This document shows positions 25,023 through 32,955 of a stretch of DNA of 35,545 nt, in pieces. Position numbers and translations under genes: made by a program. Each line of letters opens with the position of its first letter. Position 1 is the stretch's first letter. The notes beneath the pieces were generated by a model that was not told the origin of the DNA, searched no databases, and saw only the letters and a program-made list of their open reading frames with translations. Location of the stretch: assembly GCA_944392225.1 (NCBI GenBank), contig CALXWB010000014.1, positions 1 through 35,545 on the forward strand, read 5' to 3'. Origin of the DNA: an uncultured Alphaproteobacteria bacterium (GTDB taxonomy: Bacteria > Pseudomonadota > Alphaproteobacteria > RF32 > CAG-239).

Positions 25023-25776
25023 AGAACCAAATAAAAAAATGATAGGTCTGTTTTTGCTGATTGGTCTTGCTTTGTTTGCCATCATCACTTTTCATTTTTT
25101 TCAAAATAAATTTGCCGATAATAAAAATCAGGTTGTGATGTTTTTTGAAGAATCTATCACCGGGCTTAATGTCGGGGCGCCGATTGTTTTTAAAGGCGTG
25201 CAGATCGGTCAGGTTACAGGTATCGGCATTGTTACGGATTTGCAGACTTTGGAATTTAACATTCCCGTAACGGCAAAAATGAACAGGCAAGGAATTGATT
25301 CTATGGAAGATTACGGCAACAAAAGTGCTTTGCTGGAAGAACTTATTAAAAAAGGTCTGCGCGCCCGTTTGGCAACACAAAGTTTTGTGACCGGACAGCT
25401 GATGATTGAGCTTGAAATGTTGCCCAATACGCCGATTGTTTTGAAAAACAAAAATCCTGATTTGATTGAAATTCCAACCGCACTTTCTCAGCTGGGTGAA
25501 TTTTCAAAAGGCTTGCAGGATTTACCTATCCGCCATAGCGTGGAAAGTTTTAATCTCTTTTTTGATAATTTGAACAAAGAAATGCCGAAAATTAATAAAA
25601 TCGTCTCTCGTGTGGACAAGCTTGTGACCCAAAATTCACAAACATCTGTTGACACCATTAATAATTTTAACGATGCCATGATTAATATCGGCGAGGCGGC
25701 TAAGTCTTTTCGTAATTTGGCAGATTATTTGGAAAGACACCCCGAAGCATTGTTGAAAGGTAAAGGAGGATATTAA
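25015..25776 (+). CDS. MlaD-like MCE domain protein
   Basis: A 253-residue periplasmic substrate-binding component anchored by one N-terminal membrane helix (about residues 9-28). A single MCE domain follows (about 38-115), with [28 protein letters not shown] and later [20 protein letters not shown]. The C-terminal half is helical with coiled-coil character (SLFFDNLN-like, [12 protein letters not shown]), unlike short E. coli MlaD (183) and more like the longer PqiB/YebT or Mce types, though with one MCE domain. I use the ATG at 25015 with AAGGA upstream; the GTG at 25000 is a poorer alternative. It likely forms a hexameric ring carrying lipids between the membranes. Confidence 0.92.
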   Translation: MRKEPNKKMIGLFLLIGLALFAIITFHFFQNKFADNKNQVVMFFEESITGLNVGAPIVFKGVQIGQVTGIGIVTDLQTLEFNIPVTAKMNRQGIDSMEDYGNKSALLEELIKKGLRARLATQSFVTGQLMIELEMLPNTPIVLKNKNPDLIEIPTALSQLGEFSKGLQDLPIRHSVESFNLFFDNLNKEMPKINKIVSRVDKLVTQNSQTSVDTINNFNDAMINIGEAAKSFRNLADYLERHPEALLKGKGGY

Positions 25777-25777
25777 A

Positions 25778-26359
25778 ATGAAAAAAATTACTGTCTTATG
25801 TTCCATGCTGCTGCTGGCCGGGTGTTTGAGCATCGGAAGCAGCGCTCCTTCAAAGTTTTATTCTTTGAGCAATGTGCCGGCTGATAAAACAACCGTTGTC
25901 AGTCAGAAAAAAGTCAAAATCGGGATTGAAGAAGTGAAAATTCCAACTTATTTGGATAAGCCGCAAATTGTGACCCGTGATGAAAATACGGTTGAGCTCC
26001 GTTTTTCGGAAGAAAATCGGTGGAGTGAACCTCTGTCTTCCATGATGCAGCGCGCGCTGGCTAACGATTTGGCTTTTTATTTTCCGAATTCTCTTGTCAA
26101 AGCCAGATATTTAGGCCGTGAAAAGTTTGACTATCTTGTCTTTGTGGAAGTGGAAAAATTTGAGGGAAATTTGACTGACCAGGTGGTCTTGAGCGGTTGG
26201 TGGTATGTGATTGATAAAAACGGTGATATTATCATCACTAAAAAAGCCAATTTTACGCAGGAAACAGGTGCCGGATATGAGGATATGGTGGCAGCCGAAA
26301 GCAACCTCGTTAACGATTTGGCCGCACAGATTGCACAAAACTTGGCCAAGCTCATATAA
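25778..26359 (+). CDS. PqiC/DUF330-like ABC-type transport auxiliary lipoprotein
   Basis: A 193-residue lipoprotein (lipobox LLAGC, cysteine at residue 16), expected in the outer membrane facing the periplasm. Features of the PqiC / ABC-type auxiliary lipoprotein family are SKFYSLSNVP after the signal, IGIEEVKIPTYLDKPQIVTR, ENRWSEPLSSMMQRALANDL, and VFVEVEKFEGN in the middle. It would receive or release lipid at the outer membrane in a PqiABC/MCE-like bridge. A strong AAAGGAGGA site lies just before the ATG. The gene is 1 bp downstream of the MCE gene and is the last gene of the operon. No MlaC-type periplasmic carrier gene is present nearby, which fits the PqiC-type layout. Confidence 0.92.
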   Translation: MKKITVLCSMLLLAGCLSIGSSAPSKFYSLSNVPADKTTVVSQKKVKIGIEEVKIPTYLDKPQIVTRDENTVELRFSEENRWSEPLSSMMQRALANDLAFYFPNSLVKARYLGREKFDYLVFVEVEKFEGNLTDQVVLSGWWYVIDKNGDIIITKKANFTQETGAGYEDMVAAESNLVNDLAAQIAQNLAKLI

Positions 26360-26372
26360 TCTCTCTTATAAT

Positions 26373-26410
26373 AAAAAAGAAAGGCCAGGATTTTCCCGGC
26401 CTTTCTTTTT
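26373..26410. terminator. Bidirectional terminator between the MCE operon and the histone-tail gene
   Basis: Stem AAGAAAGGCC / GGCCTTTCTT with A and T runs on both sides and an AGGATTTTCCC-like loop. It serves the plus-strand operon and the minus-strand gene that ends at 26422. Confidence 0.88.
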
Positions 26411-26421
26411 GTGTCTACAGT

Positions 26422-27393
26422 TTATTTTTCGGCTTTTGTAACAGCAGCTTTTTTCTTAGGAGCTGCTTTTTTGCCGGTTGTTTTCTTCTTTTGTGTCGGC
26501 TCTTTCTTTTCTACAGCTCCTCTTTTGGCAGAGGTTTCTTTTTTTGCAGCTGTTTTCTTTTTAGCCGGTGCTTTTTTCTTAGGGGCTTTGACTTCAGTTT
26601 TACTCTCCTTGACAACAACTTCTTCTTTAGGTTTTGCCATAGCGGTTTCAACCGTTTCAATGGTTTCAATGGCCTCAGCTGTCTCTGCAGAAGGAAGTTT
26701 ATAAATTATATAAGCTTGCAGTGCAATGGTGGTGAGAAAGAAAGCCAAGTTGGTGCTGCTGATGCCGATAAAGCTCAAAATGAAGTAAAATACATATACC
26801 GTCATAAAGCAGACAACGCTCAATCTCATGCGGGAATCAAAGTTGTTCTTTTTGGAGAGAATAAGCCCCAAAATTTGTGCACAAATTGAGTAAAACAAGG
26901 CGGCAACAAAATAGGTGACAAAAACGACCAAAAGCCCGATAAAAAAGGTGATTACCGCCGTCAGGCTTAAAGCAGATAAAATTCCGTCCGAATAATCTGC
27001 CGGAACAGCCTCAAAATCTCCCTCATAGGGATACATACGGACTTCATGATCGTTAACGGCATAAATGGCCGTGCGTGTTAAATAAATGCCGGGTTCGGCA
27101 TTTGCCGTGTCCAGGGCGTCAATATTGGTGTTTAGCACCAAAGGAAGCGGAAATGCGGCATCGGCCGTTTCAATATGGGCAATGCGAACCGTGTTGACAG
27201 GGGAGACAACTACGCCGTTTTCAATTTTGAGCGGCAGCATTTGGTTGATGACATCATTGGCCAGAGGAACCAAATCGGCTCCGGCAATGCGCAGATAAAG
27301 CGAGAATATGAGCGCAACGATAAAGGAGGCAAGCATGATGATTTTGATGCCGAGCCCTTCGCCGCGGGTGATGTAATTTAAGATTTTTTGCAT
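26422..27393 (-). CDS. Membrane protein with histone-H1-like Lys/Ala tail (DUF1189-like layout)
   Basis: A 323-residue protein. One membrane segment (about 15-35) is followed by an extracytoplasmic domain (about 40-138) and then four closely spaced membrane segments (about 141-163, 164-181, 190-210, 214-232). This layout resembles DUF1189-type proteins, but I am not sure of the family. The cytoplasmic tail is striking: an acidic stretch (AEAIETIETVETA, 238-251) and then about 70 residues of lysine/alanine/proline repeats (PKKKAPAKKKTAAKK and similar) like bacterial histone H1 homologues. The tail could bind DNA, RNA or another polyanion at the membrane; this is inference. The tail codons are repetitive but varied. 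It has its own terminator, and a separate 65-bp gap follows the kinase gene upstream. Confidence 0.8.
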   Translation of the reverse strand: MQKILNYITRGEGLGIKIIMLASFIVALIFSLYLRIAGADLVPLANDVINQMLPLKIENGVVVSPVNTVRIAHIETADAAFPLPLVLNTNIDALDTANAEPGIYLTRTAIYAVNDHEVRMYPYEGDFEAVPADYSDGILSALSLTAVITFFIGLLVVFVTYFVAALFYSICAQILGLILSKKNNFDSRMRLSVVCFMTVYVFYFILSFIGISSTNLAFFLTTIALQAYIIYKLPSAETAEAIETIETVETAMAKPKEEVVVKESKTEVKAPKKKAPAKKKTAAKKETSAKRGAVEKKEPTQKKKTTGKKAAPKKKAAVTKAEK

Positions 27394-27458
27394 GTTCTTT
27401 TCCTTATGAGATTAAATTTATTTATAATGTAATCTCTTCTTTGGCTTTTGTAAATAGG

Positions 27459-28814
27459 CTATAGAATCTCAATAGAAACTTCAAAGCCGTCGTCTTTGTT
27501 TTGCAACTTAAGTTTGCAATGATGCAATTTGGCAATGCGGTCAACAATGGACAAGCCTAAACCGCTGCCGCTTTGGCTTTGCCCCGGCGGGCGGAAAAAA
27601 CGCTCTTTTAAACGGGGAATGATGTCCTCGCTCACATGAGCCGGTGCGTTGAAAACACGAATGGCTCGGTTTTCCATCGTTAGCTTTATGTTTGCTCCTT
27701 GCGGGCTATAGCGAATGGCGTTATCGAGCAAATTGCGTAACAACAAGGCCCAAAGAAGCGGGTAGCCTTCTTTGAGGCAAAATGTGCCTTTTTTCTCATA
27801 TTCAAGGGTGATTTTTTGGTTTTCTGCCGCGCTTTGGTGCTCCCCTACAACCTTTGTTATCAGCTCATTCCAATCAATCATTTGTGCATTGTTTGTTTGT
27901 CGGCCTCGGTAAGCTTCCAGACGGCTCAGCTCCAGAAGTTGTTCAACCAGCCTTGAGGCGCGTGCAATACCCATTCCAAGCTTTTCTAAGGCTTCTTTTC
28001 TGACTTTGCTGTCATCTTCCGCCAGCTCGGCAACTTCCAGCTGGACTTTTAAGGCCGTGAGCGGGCTGCGTAATTCATGCGCCGAATCTGAGATAAAGCT
28101 CCTTTCTCTTTTTATCATATCGTTGATTTTAAGAAAAAGATTGTTCAGCGCTTTTACCAACGGAGCTATTTCTGAAGGCATATTTTTATTGTCTATGGCT
28201 GATAAATCATCAGAATTTCTGGACTTTATATTTTCTGCCAGTTTTTTAATCGGCCGAAACTCGCGGCTGACCATATATATGGCGGCAAGAAGCAAAATCG
28301 TTAAGCCCGCGGCCCAGGGTAACAACGTGTCTTCCACCAAATCAAAAGCGGCATCTTCTCTAAAATCAAGCTCTTGACCAATGGCAATGATATATTGCTT
28401 ATCCAGGCTTTCCAGCCACAAAATGCGCCATTTTTCTTTGTCTTTATTGATTCTTTGATTGTGAAAACCTGATATATTTTCTTTGAATTTGAAATATTTT
28501 CCTTCATTGCCGTCATGAAAAAGCATTTTCCCTTGCGGGCTGAAAATGGCAAAACCCAAAGCATCGTCTTCTTCTTCACCGTCATCATCCAAATCTTTTA
28601 TCATTTTGTCTATTTTGGTTTGGCTTTCGGGGGTGAAATTTTGCCAATCTAACGTGGAAAGTTTGCGACCGATTAAAATTTGATAAGTGTCAAAAAATTC
28701 GTCCAGTTTCTCTCGGCCTTCATACCATGAGAGAATGCCGGCAGAGAAAAATACCGAGCCGGATATGATGATAAAAAAGATTATGAGCCTTAATTGAAGA
28801 CTGAGTTTTTTCAT
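27459..28814 (-). CDS. Sensor histidine kinase, QseC/PmrB-like
   Basis: A 451-residue inner-membrane kinase. TM1 (about 8-29) and TM2 (about 164-184) flank a periplasmic domain of about 135 residues whose start (REKLDEFFDTYQILIGRKL) fits the 2CSK_N domain of QseC. It contains the acidic cluster DLDDDGEEEDD (74-84). A HAMP-like linker follows, then the phosphoacceptor His246 in ISDSAHELRSPL. After that come the N box (LLRNLLDNAIRYS) and the G box (SGSGLGLSIVDRI). The C-terminus is a normal HATPase domain. It overlaps the response regulator by 4 bp, so they are co-translated. By analogy with QseBC and PmrAB the signal may be a cation, cationic peptide or oxidative stress, but this is not shown by the sequence. 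Confidence 0.92.
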   Translation of the reverse strand: MKKLSLQLRLIIFFIIISGSVFFSAGILSWYEGREKLDEFFDTYQILIGRKLSTLDWQNFTPESQTKIDKMIKDLDDDGEEEDDALGFAIFSPQGKMLFHDGNEGKYFKFKENISGFHNQRINKDKEKWRILWLESLDKQYIIAIGQELDFREDAAFDLVEDTLLPWAAGLTILLLAAIYMVSREFRPIKKLAENIKSRNSDDLSAIDNKNMPSEIAPLVKALNNLFLKINDMIKRERSFISDSAHELRSPLTALKVQLEVAELAEDDSKVRKEALEKLGMGIARASRLVEQLLELSRLEAYRGRQTNNAQMIDWNELITKVVGEHQSAAENQKITLEYEKKGTFCLKEGYPLLWALLLRNLLDNAIRYSPQGANIKLTMENRAIRVFNAPAHVSEDIIPRLKERFFRPPGQSQSGSGLGLSIVDRIAKLHHCKLKLQNKDDGFEVSIEIL

Positions 28815-29470
28815 GCTTCTCCCAGCATATAGCCGATTTTGTTTATGGTTTTGACAATGCCTTTGCCCAGTTTTTTGCGCAGGTGATGAATATGCACCTC
28901 AACGGCATTGCTTGAGACATCATCGTCCCAGGAATAAATTTTATTTTCTATTGTCTCTTTGGACAAGACTTTATTTTTGTTGTTTAACAATAATTCTAGC
29001 AAGCTCAGCTCTTTGGGCGACAAAACAACCTCTTTTTGGTTGAGATATACGGCCTTTGACTGAGGGTTGAAGGTTAAATTGCCCAAGGTTATGAGCGGGC
29101 TCAGATTGTTGGTGTTTCGGCGAATCAGGGCTTTGATCCTGGCCGCAACTTCTGCTAAGGCAAAAGGCTTGGCCAGATAGTCATCAGCGCCGCTGTCCAG
29201 GCCGATTATCCTTTGGTCAACATCACCTTTGGCGGTTAAGATCAAGACGGGTTCTTTGTGGCCTTGGATGCGCCATTCTTTCAGTATACTCAAGCCGTCT
29301 ACACCCGGAAGCCCCAAATCTAGGATAACGGCATCATAGGGGGCTTGGAGCAGGGCTTCTCTACCGTCCAGTCCGTTTTTGAACCAGTCTACGGTGAAGC
29401 CCAGTTTTCCAAGTCCGATGTTTAAGCCGTCTCCAATCAGCGGGTCATCTTCTACCAAAAGAATGCGCAT
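28811..29470 (-). CDS. OmpR-family response regulator, QseB/PmrA-like
   Basis: A 219-residue DNA-binding regulator. I start it at the ATG 29468-29470 (MRILLVEDD) rather than the TTG two codons earlier; GAGGA lies 9 bases upstream. The receiver domain has the acidic pair in VEDD, phospho-acceptor Asp51 in VILDLGLPG, and the conserved lysine in YLAKPF. The C-terminal winged helix has LSPKELSLLELLL and the recognition region SSNAVEVHIHHLRKKLG, typical of the OmpR/PhoB class and especially of QseB/PmrA. It is downstream of the ygiW-like gene by 19 bp and overlaps the kinase gene. A perfect PmrA-type box lies in the promoter region of this operon at 30000-30016. Confidence 0.94.
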   Translation of the reverse strand: MRILLVEDDPLIGDGLNIGLGKLGFTVDWFKNGLDGREALLQAPYDAVILDLGLPGVDGLSILKEWRIQGHKEPVLILTAKGDVDQRIIGLDSGADDYLAKPFALAEVAARIKALIRRNTNNLSPLITLGNLTFNPQSKAVYLNQKEVVLSPKELSLLELLLNNKNKVLSKETIENKIYSWDDDVSSNAVEVHIHHLRKKLGKGIVKTINKIGYMLGEA

Positions 29471-29489
29471 CGTCAAAGGTCCTCAAAGA

Positions 29490-29858
29490 CTATTTCTTAA
29501 CAACAACGTCAATGTCTACCATGTTGGGTTGGAACATGTCGGCATCAATTTCGCCTTGGAGTTCAACAACATCGTTCGGGCCAACGCTCAATCCGTTCCA
29601 ATTGTCATTGTCAATTTCAACCACGATGGTGCCGCTGGCATCTCTGAACATATATTTTTCATCGCCCATGCTTTGTTCGATTTTGCCGGTCAAAATTACC
29701 GGTGTGTCATCAGAGAGTTTTGAAGCTTCGGCAGCGGTTACTTTCAAGTTGGAAGCAGCCGGGCCAGTATAGCCGCCACCCATGTTATGTTGAGCAAAAG
29801 CAGCAGATGACAAAGCAACACTTACGGCCAAAGCAGATACAGCTAAAAGTTTTTTCAT
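29490..29858 (-). CDS. YgiW/YdeI-family periplasmic OB-fold stress protein
   Basis: A 122-residue secreted protein with signal peptide MKKLLAVSALAVSVALSSA followed by A-F-A-Q. The mature part is a bacterial OB-fold (BOF): GYTGP, VILTGKIEQSMGDEKYMFRD, GTIVVEID, NWNGL, VELQGEID and the final strand VDIDVVVKK. Family members such as E. coli YgiW and Salmonella YdeI help resistance to hydrogen peroxide, cadmium or antimicrobial peptides and bind ligands at the envelope. Its position as the first gene of a ygiW / regulator / kinase operon copies the ygiW-qseB-qseC arrangement of enterobacteria. AGGAGAA lies before the ATG. Confidence 0.92.
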   Translation of the reverse strand: MKKLLAVSALAVSVALSSAAFAQHNMGGGYTGPAASNLKVTAAEASKLSDDTPVILTGKIEQSMGDEKYMFRDASGTIVVEIDNDNWNGLSVGPNDVVELQGEIDADMFQPNMVDIDVVVKK

Positions 29859-29999
29859 TTTTTTTCTCCTATTTCATGTTTGAAGTTAAACTTCATATTT
29901 TTATTTAAGGTTAAACTATATAATTTTAAAGGTTAAATGTTTTTTATCAGCTTTATAAAGGAAGTTTCTTAACTGATAATAACACTTCAACAAATGAAA

Positions 30000-30016
30000 C
30001 TTAAGGAACGCTTAAG
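30000..30016. promoter_or_regulatory. Perfect PmrA/QseB-type operator
   Basis: CTTAAG-GAACG-CTTAAG, a direct repeat with 5-bp spacing that matches the HTTAAD-N5-HTTAAD consensus of PmrA-type regulators. It lies 142 bp from the ygiW start and 182 bp from the porin start, beside the operon that encodes such a regulator. Confidence 0.65.
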
Positions 30017-30126
30017 GGAAAATTTTTTTTCAAAAAAAATGATGAAAATCTTCTAATTGATTGTTTTTGCATATAATTATTTTTTTTATTTTTTTTTTAA
30101 ATTTATGGTTAAGACTATGGAAACTT

Positions 30127-30156
30127 TTGTTTGTTAATATCATGACATAATATGAT
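30127..30156 (+). promoter_or_regulatory. Candidate porin promoter
   Basis: TTGTTT (30127-30132), 18-bp spacer, TATGAT (30151-30156). The operator at 30000-30016 is about 110 bp upstream of the -35. Confidence 0.5.
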
Positions 30157-30197
30157 AATTATTATTTTTTTGAGGTTCAACTTTACGGGAGTTTCTT

Positions 30198-31331
30198 ATG
30201 AAAAAATTTCTTCTGTTTTTAAGCTTAACCACTGCTTTTCCGGCACTTGCACAGGCTGAAGGCTTTGAGTTTTCTCAATCAGGTTTGGCCGGACAATATT
30301 ACGGAATTATGGAAACCAAAAAACACGATAATCTGGATAATATGCCGAATCGTTTGGTGACACGCATTGACGGTGCTGTTTCCGGCTTATATCGCTTTGC
30401 CGATGATTCCACCCTCGGGGCTTATGCCAATTATACCTTTGTTTATCGTCAGCATGATAAGGACTATAATGACGGAGACTGGCGTTTCTATCCTTATTTG
30501 CAGGGCGAATCCAAACAGCTCGGTCGTTTGAGTATCGGTTATACTTATGGCGCAGCTTTCCAACTGCACCAGGGTGCGCAAGAAATTACCTGGCTCGGAA
30601 TTCAAGATAGTAACTTGCCTTATTTTCTGCCCAGTGCCAACTGGACCAACGGTTTGAAAAGTGTGGGCTTTGCAACGCCAAAGTCAACCAGCATTTTGGA
30701 TGACGGTCGTGCGTTGAAGTTTTCTTATTTCACACCGCAAATTTATAATACCGTTTTTGGTTTCAGCTATACGCCGGATAATGCCAACCGCCGCGGTATG
30801 GTCAGCCGCTATGTCAACTATCACGGTCCGCAAGACGGTTACAGCGCCGGCATGAAAAATACCTGGAACTTGGGAGAAGATAATAATCTTTATACTTCTG
30901 TTTCTTACGGTCAGTTCAACGGTGATGATAAAGAATGGGCTTTCGGCACACGCTGGGTTTATCAAAAATTTAATATCGGCACATCTTATAAAAAAGCTTA
31001 TATTGACGGCGATAAAAACCCAATCACCGAAAAATCTACCAACCCGCATTTGCCGGATTTCTTTGATAATTATCGTGAAGGTGAGGCTTGGGATTTCAGC
31101 GTGGGATATGACTTTGGCCGCATTAAAACCAATTTGGCTTATTTGCACACCGAGGCCGAAAATACCCGCCACAGCGATGATTTGATTATTCAATCCAATA
31201 TTTTTGAAATTAATGAATATTTTAATTTCTATGCCATTAATGCTTATATCAACTCTAAAGGTGATAAAAGAGATTCTGATGACAACAACAAAGGATATGC
31301 ATTTATCACGGGTTTGGCTGTTAAATATTAG
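30198..31331 (+). CDS. Outer-membrane porin
   Basis: A 377-residue secreted barrel protein. The signal peptide (MKKFLLFLSLTTAFPALAQA before EGFEF) is followed by regularly spaced amphipathic strands with aromatic ends: LAGQYYGIME, LGAYANYTFVYR, GRLSIGYTYGAAF, NTVFGFSYTPD, NLYTSVSYGQF, FGTRWVYQKFNIGTSYKKAY, WDFSVGYDFGRIKTNLAYL and a final GYAFITGLAVKY ending in Tyr. Size and strand number fit a 16-18 strand general or specific porin of proteobacteria. Acidic loops (KHDNLDNM, DKDYNDGDW) suggest a hydrophilic pore, but the substrate is unknown. GGGAG at 30187-30191 sets the start. Divergent from the ygiW operon and perhaps controlled by its regulator. Confidence 0.88.
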   Translation: MKKFLLFLSLTTAFPALAQAEGFEFSQSGLAGQYYGIMETKKHDNLDNMPNRLVTRIDGAVSGLYRFADDSTLGAYANYTFVYRQHDKDYNDGDWRFYPYLQGESKQLGRLSIGYTYGAAFQLHQGAQEITWLGIQDSNLPYFLPSANWTNGLKSVGFATPKSTSILDDGRALKFSYFTPQIYNTVFGFSYTPDNANRRGMVSRYVNYHGPQDGYSAGMKNTWNLGEDNNLYTSVSYGQFNGDDKEWAFGTRWVYQKFNIGTSYKKAYIDGDKNPITEKSTNPHLPDFFDNYREGEAWDFSVGYDFGRIKTNLAYLHTEAENTRHSDDLIIQSNIFEINEYFNFYAINAYINSKGDKRDSDDNNKGYAFITGLAVKY

Positions 31332-31345
31332 TAGAGAATCAAGTC

Positions 31346-31378
31346 AAAAAAAACTCCCGTTTTTGCGGGAGTTTTTTT
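31346..31378 (+). terminator. Terminator of the porin gene, possibly bidirectional with pfkA
   Basis: Stem AAAAAACTCCCG / CGGGAGTTTTTT (31346-31359 with 31366-31378). A and T runs at both ends allow use from the minus strand too, where pfkA ends at 31398. Confidence 0.88.
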
Positions 31379-31397
31379 ATGCTTTTTTTATTTTAGC

Positions 31398-32474
31398 TTA
31401 TTTGCATTCGCCAATATATATGCCCAAAGCACGAGCGGCTTTGACATAATCGCTATGGGTGTTGAGCTTGGTTGTGCCTTCTTTGACAATCTCATCAAAA
31501 GAGGCGGATTCAACATGACCGGCTTTCCAGATGACCATGTGACGGTTAATGCCTTTTTCCAAGAGCTCAACGGCTTTGGCGCCATAGACATAGGACAAGA
31601 GTCTGTCAAAGGCAACCGGGGTGCCGGAACGTTGCAAATGGCCCAATGTGGTGGAGCGAATCTGAAATTCTTTATAACGAGAGCTGATTTCATCAGTCAA
31701 ATATTGGCTGATTCCGCCATATACGGCCTCACCGACCAGGTTTTTCTTGGTGGCAACATGCTCGCCTTTTTCGGTCTTGATACCTTCTGAAACAACGATG
31801 ATGGCATTGTTTCTGCCGCTTTTCTTAACTTCTTTCAATTTGTTGATGATGCCGTCAATGGTGTAGGGAATTTCGGGAACCAAGCAAACATCTGCAGCAC
31901 CGGCCAAAGCTGAATGCATGGCCAAATGTCCGGCATCGCGGCCCATAACTTCCATGATGATGGCGCGGTTGTGCGAACGAGCCGTCAAATATAAGTCATC
32001 AATGGCTTTGGTGCAAACTTGAACAGCGGTTTGAAAACCAACGGAAAATTCTGTTACCGGGGTGTCATTATCAATGGTCTTTGGAATGCCGACAACTTGA
32101 ACGTCCAGGCCTTTGCAGTAGTTTGACACAATGTTCATACTACCGTCGCCGCCAACAACAACAACCGCATCAAGCTTCAAATCTTTAACGCCTTGGGCAA
32201 ATTTTTTGCTCATGGCTTCCAAAGATTCCATCTTGACACCTTTGTTTAAGGAACCAAGGTATGAACCGCTTAATCTCGGCCAGGGAGAATCTGAAAAATT
32301 GTGAACGGTTAATTCTTCGTAGCTGTGCGGTGTTTCCGTGATGCCGTCTGTTCCGTTATGAATCCCCAAAACTTCCCAGCCTTTGGTGCTGGCAGCTTGA
32401 ACAACTGAGCTGATAACCGCATTTAAACCGGCACAATCGCCGCCGCTGGTTAAAATACCAATTCTTTTTTTCAT
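31398..32474 (-). CDS. pfkA: 6-phosphofructokinase
   Basis: A 358-residue cytoplasmic enzyme that phosphorylates fructose 6-phosphate to the 1,6-bisphosphate. Motifs are TSGGDCAGLNAVI (9-21), GGDGS (108-112), PKTIDNDT (131-138), SVGFQTA, and the substrate-binding MEVMGRDAGHLA. In the ATP/PPi discrimination positions it has Gly in GGDG (ATP-type; PPi enzymes have Asp) and Lys in PKTIDND (the E. coli ATP enzyme has Gly). The Gly/Lys pair occurs in ATP-dependent enzymes of the mixed group III clade, so I favour ATP, without certainty. The AGGAG site lies 8 bases before the ATG. Together with PPDK it forms the glycolytic part of the window. Confidence 0.93.
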   Translation of the reverse strand: MKKRIGILTSGGDCAGLNAVISSVVQAASTKGWEVLGIHNGTDGITETPHSYEELTVHNFSDSPWPRLSGSYLGSLNKGVKMESLEAMSKKFAQGVKDLKLDAVVVVGGDGSMNIVSNYCKGLDVQVVGIPKTIDNDTPVTEFSVGFQTAVQVCTKAIDDLYLTARSHNRAIIMEVMGRDAGHLAMHSALAGAADVCLVPEIPYTIDGIINKLKEVKKSGRNNAIIVVSEGIKTEKGEHVATKKNLVGEAVYGGISQYLTDEISSRYKEFQIRSTTLGHLQRSGTPVAFDRLLSYVYGAKAVELLEKGINRHMVIWKAGHVESASFDEIVKEGTTKLNTHSDYVKAARALGIYIGECK

Positions 32475-32525
32475 TTGTATCTCCTAATTTTTTTTACTTT
32501 CTTATTGCAATTAAGGTCATTTTGA

Positions 32526-32539
32526 TGTATACTAATACA
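32526..32539. promoter_or_regulatory. Small inverted repeat between pfkA and ydcH
   Basis: TGTAT-ACTA-ATACA inverted repeat in the divergent 138-bp region between pfkA (minus) and the YdcH-like gene (plus). It could be an operator or overlap a promoter. Confidence 0.3.
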
Positions 32540-32612
32540 AATTTTTGGAAAAGATTCCAGCAAAAAATTTTATTTTCAGCTTTTTTTTTAATTTTGAGAG
32601 GATTTTGCTTTC

Positions 32613-32825
32613 ATGAATAATCAAAATAATATGAACAAACTCTATCAGCAACTCTGCGAGCTCAAGCTTGAAGAGCGCCGCGTTTGTTCGGATATCAGAC
32701 ATTTGGTTTCTAAAAATAAGACTATTGATTTTTTCCAGGCTAAGCAACTTAATTCTCAAAGAACCGGCATAAAAAGCAAGATTAAATCTGTGGAAGCTTC
32801 CATTATGCCGAATATTATCGCATAA
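32613..32825 (+). CDS. YdcH/DUF465 family small protein
   Basis: A 70-residue helical hairpin protein. The family pattern is clear in the second half: FFQAKQLNSQRTGIKSKIKSVEASI with the family ending M-P-N-I-I-A, matching the usual ...RIAxLExxLxPDIIA of DUF465 proteins. These are small cytoplasmic coiled-coil proteins common in alphaproteobacteria; the function is unknown. GAGAGGA lies about 11 bases before the ATG, so Met7 (32631) is a less likely alternative start. It lies 130 bp upstream of rpsU on the same strand. Confidence 0.85.
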   Translation: MNNQNNMNKLYQQLCELKLEERRVCSDIRHLVSKNKTIDFFQAKQLNSQRTGIKSKIKSVEASIMPNIIA

Positions 32826-32859
32826 TTTTAGGGCAATTTGCCTGAGGATAAGTTTGCGC

Positions 32860-32888
32860 TTGCAAATTTATTTTCTCTGTGATAATGC
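32860..32888 (+). promoter_or_regulatory. Candidate rpsU promoter
   Basis: TTGCAA (32860-32865), 17-bp spacer, TAATGC (32883-32888) in the 130-bp gap before rpsU. The -10 match is modest; GATAAT at 32881-32886 is an alternative with a shorter spacer. Confidence 0.35.
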
Positions 32889-32955
32889 TTTTAGCCAACA
32901 GAGTTTTCTGTTTTTTTGTAATAACCTTTAAAAATATTGAAAAGGGGTGATTTAA

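Larger units (their letters stand above)
29859..30197. other. Divergent regulatory region between ygiW-like operon and porin gene
   Basis: This 339-bp AT-rich region holds the PmrA/QseB-like box (30000-30016) and the porin promoter (30127-30156). Three GTTAAA elements (29885, 29910, 29932) are spaced 25 and 22 bp apart close to the ygiW start. Long T and A tracts (about 30020-30040 and 30077-30100) may bend DNA or act as an UP element. No ORF is seen. Confidence 0.6.
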
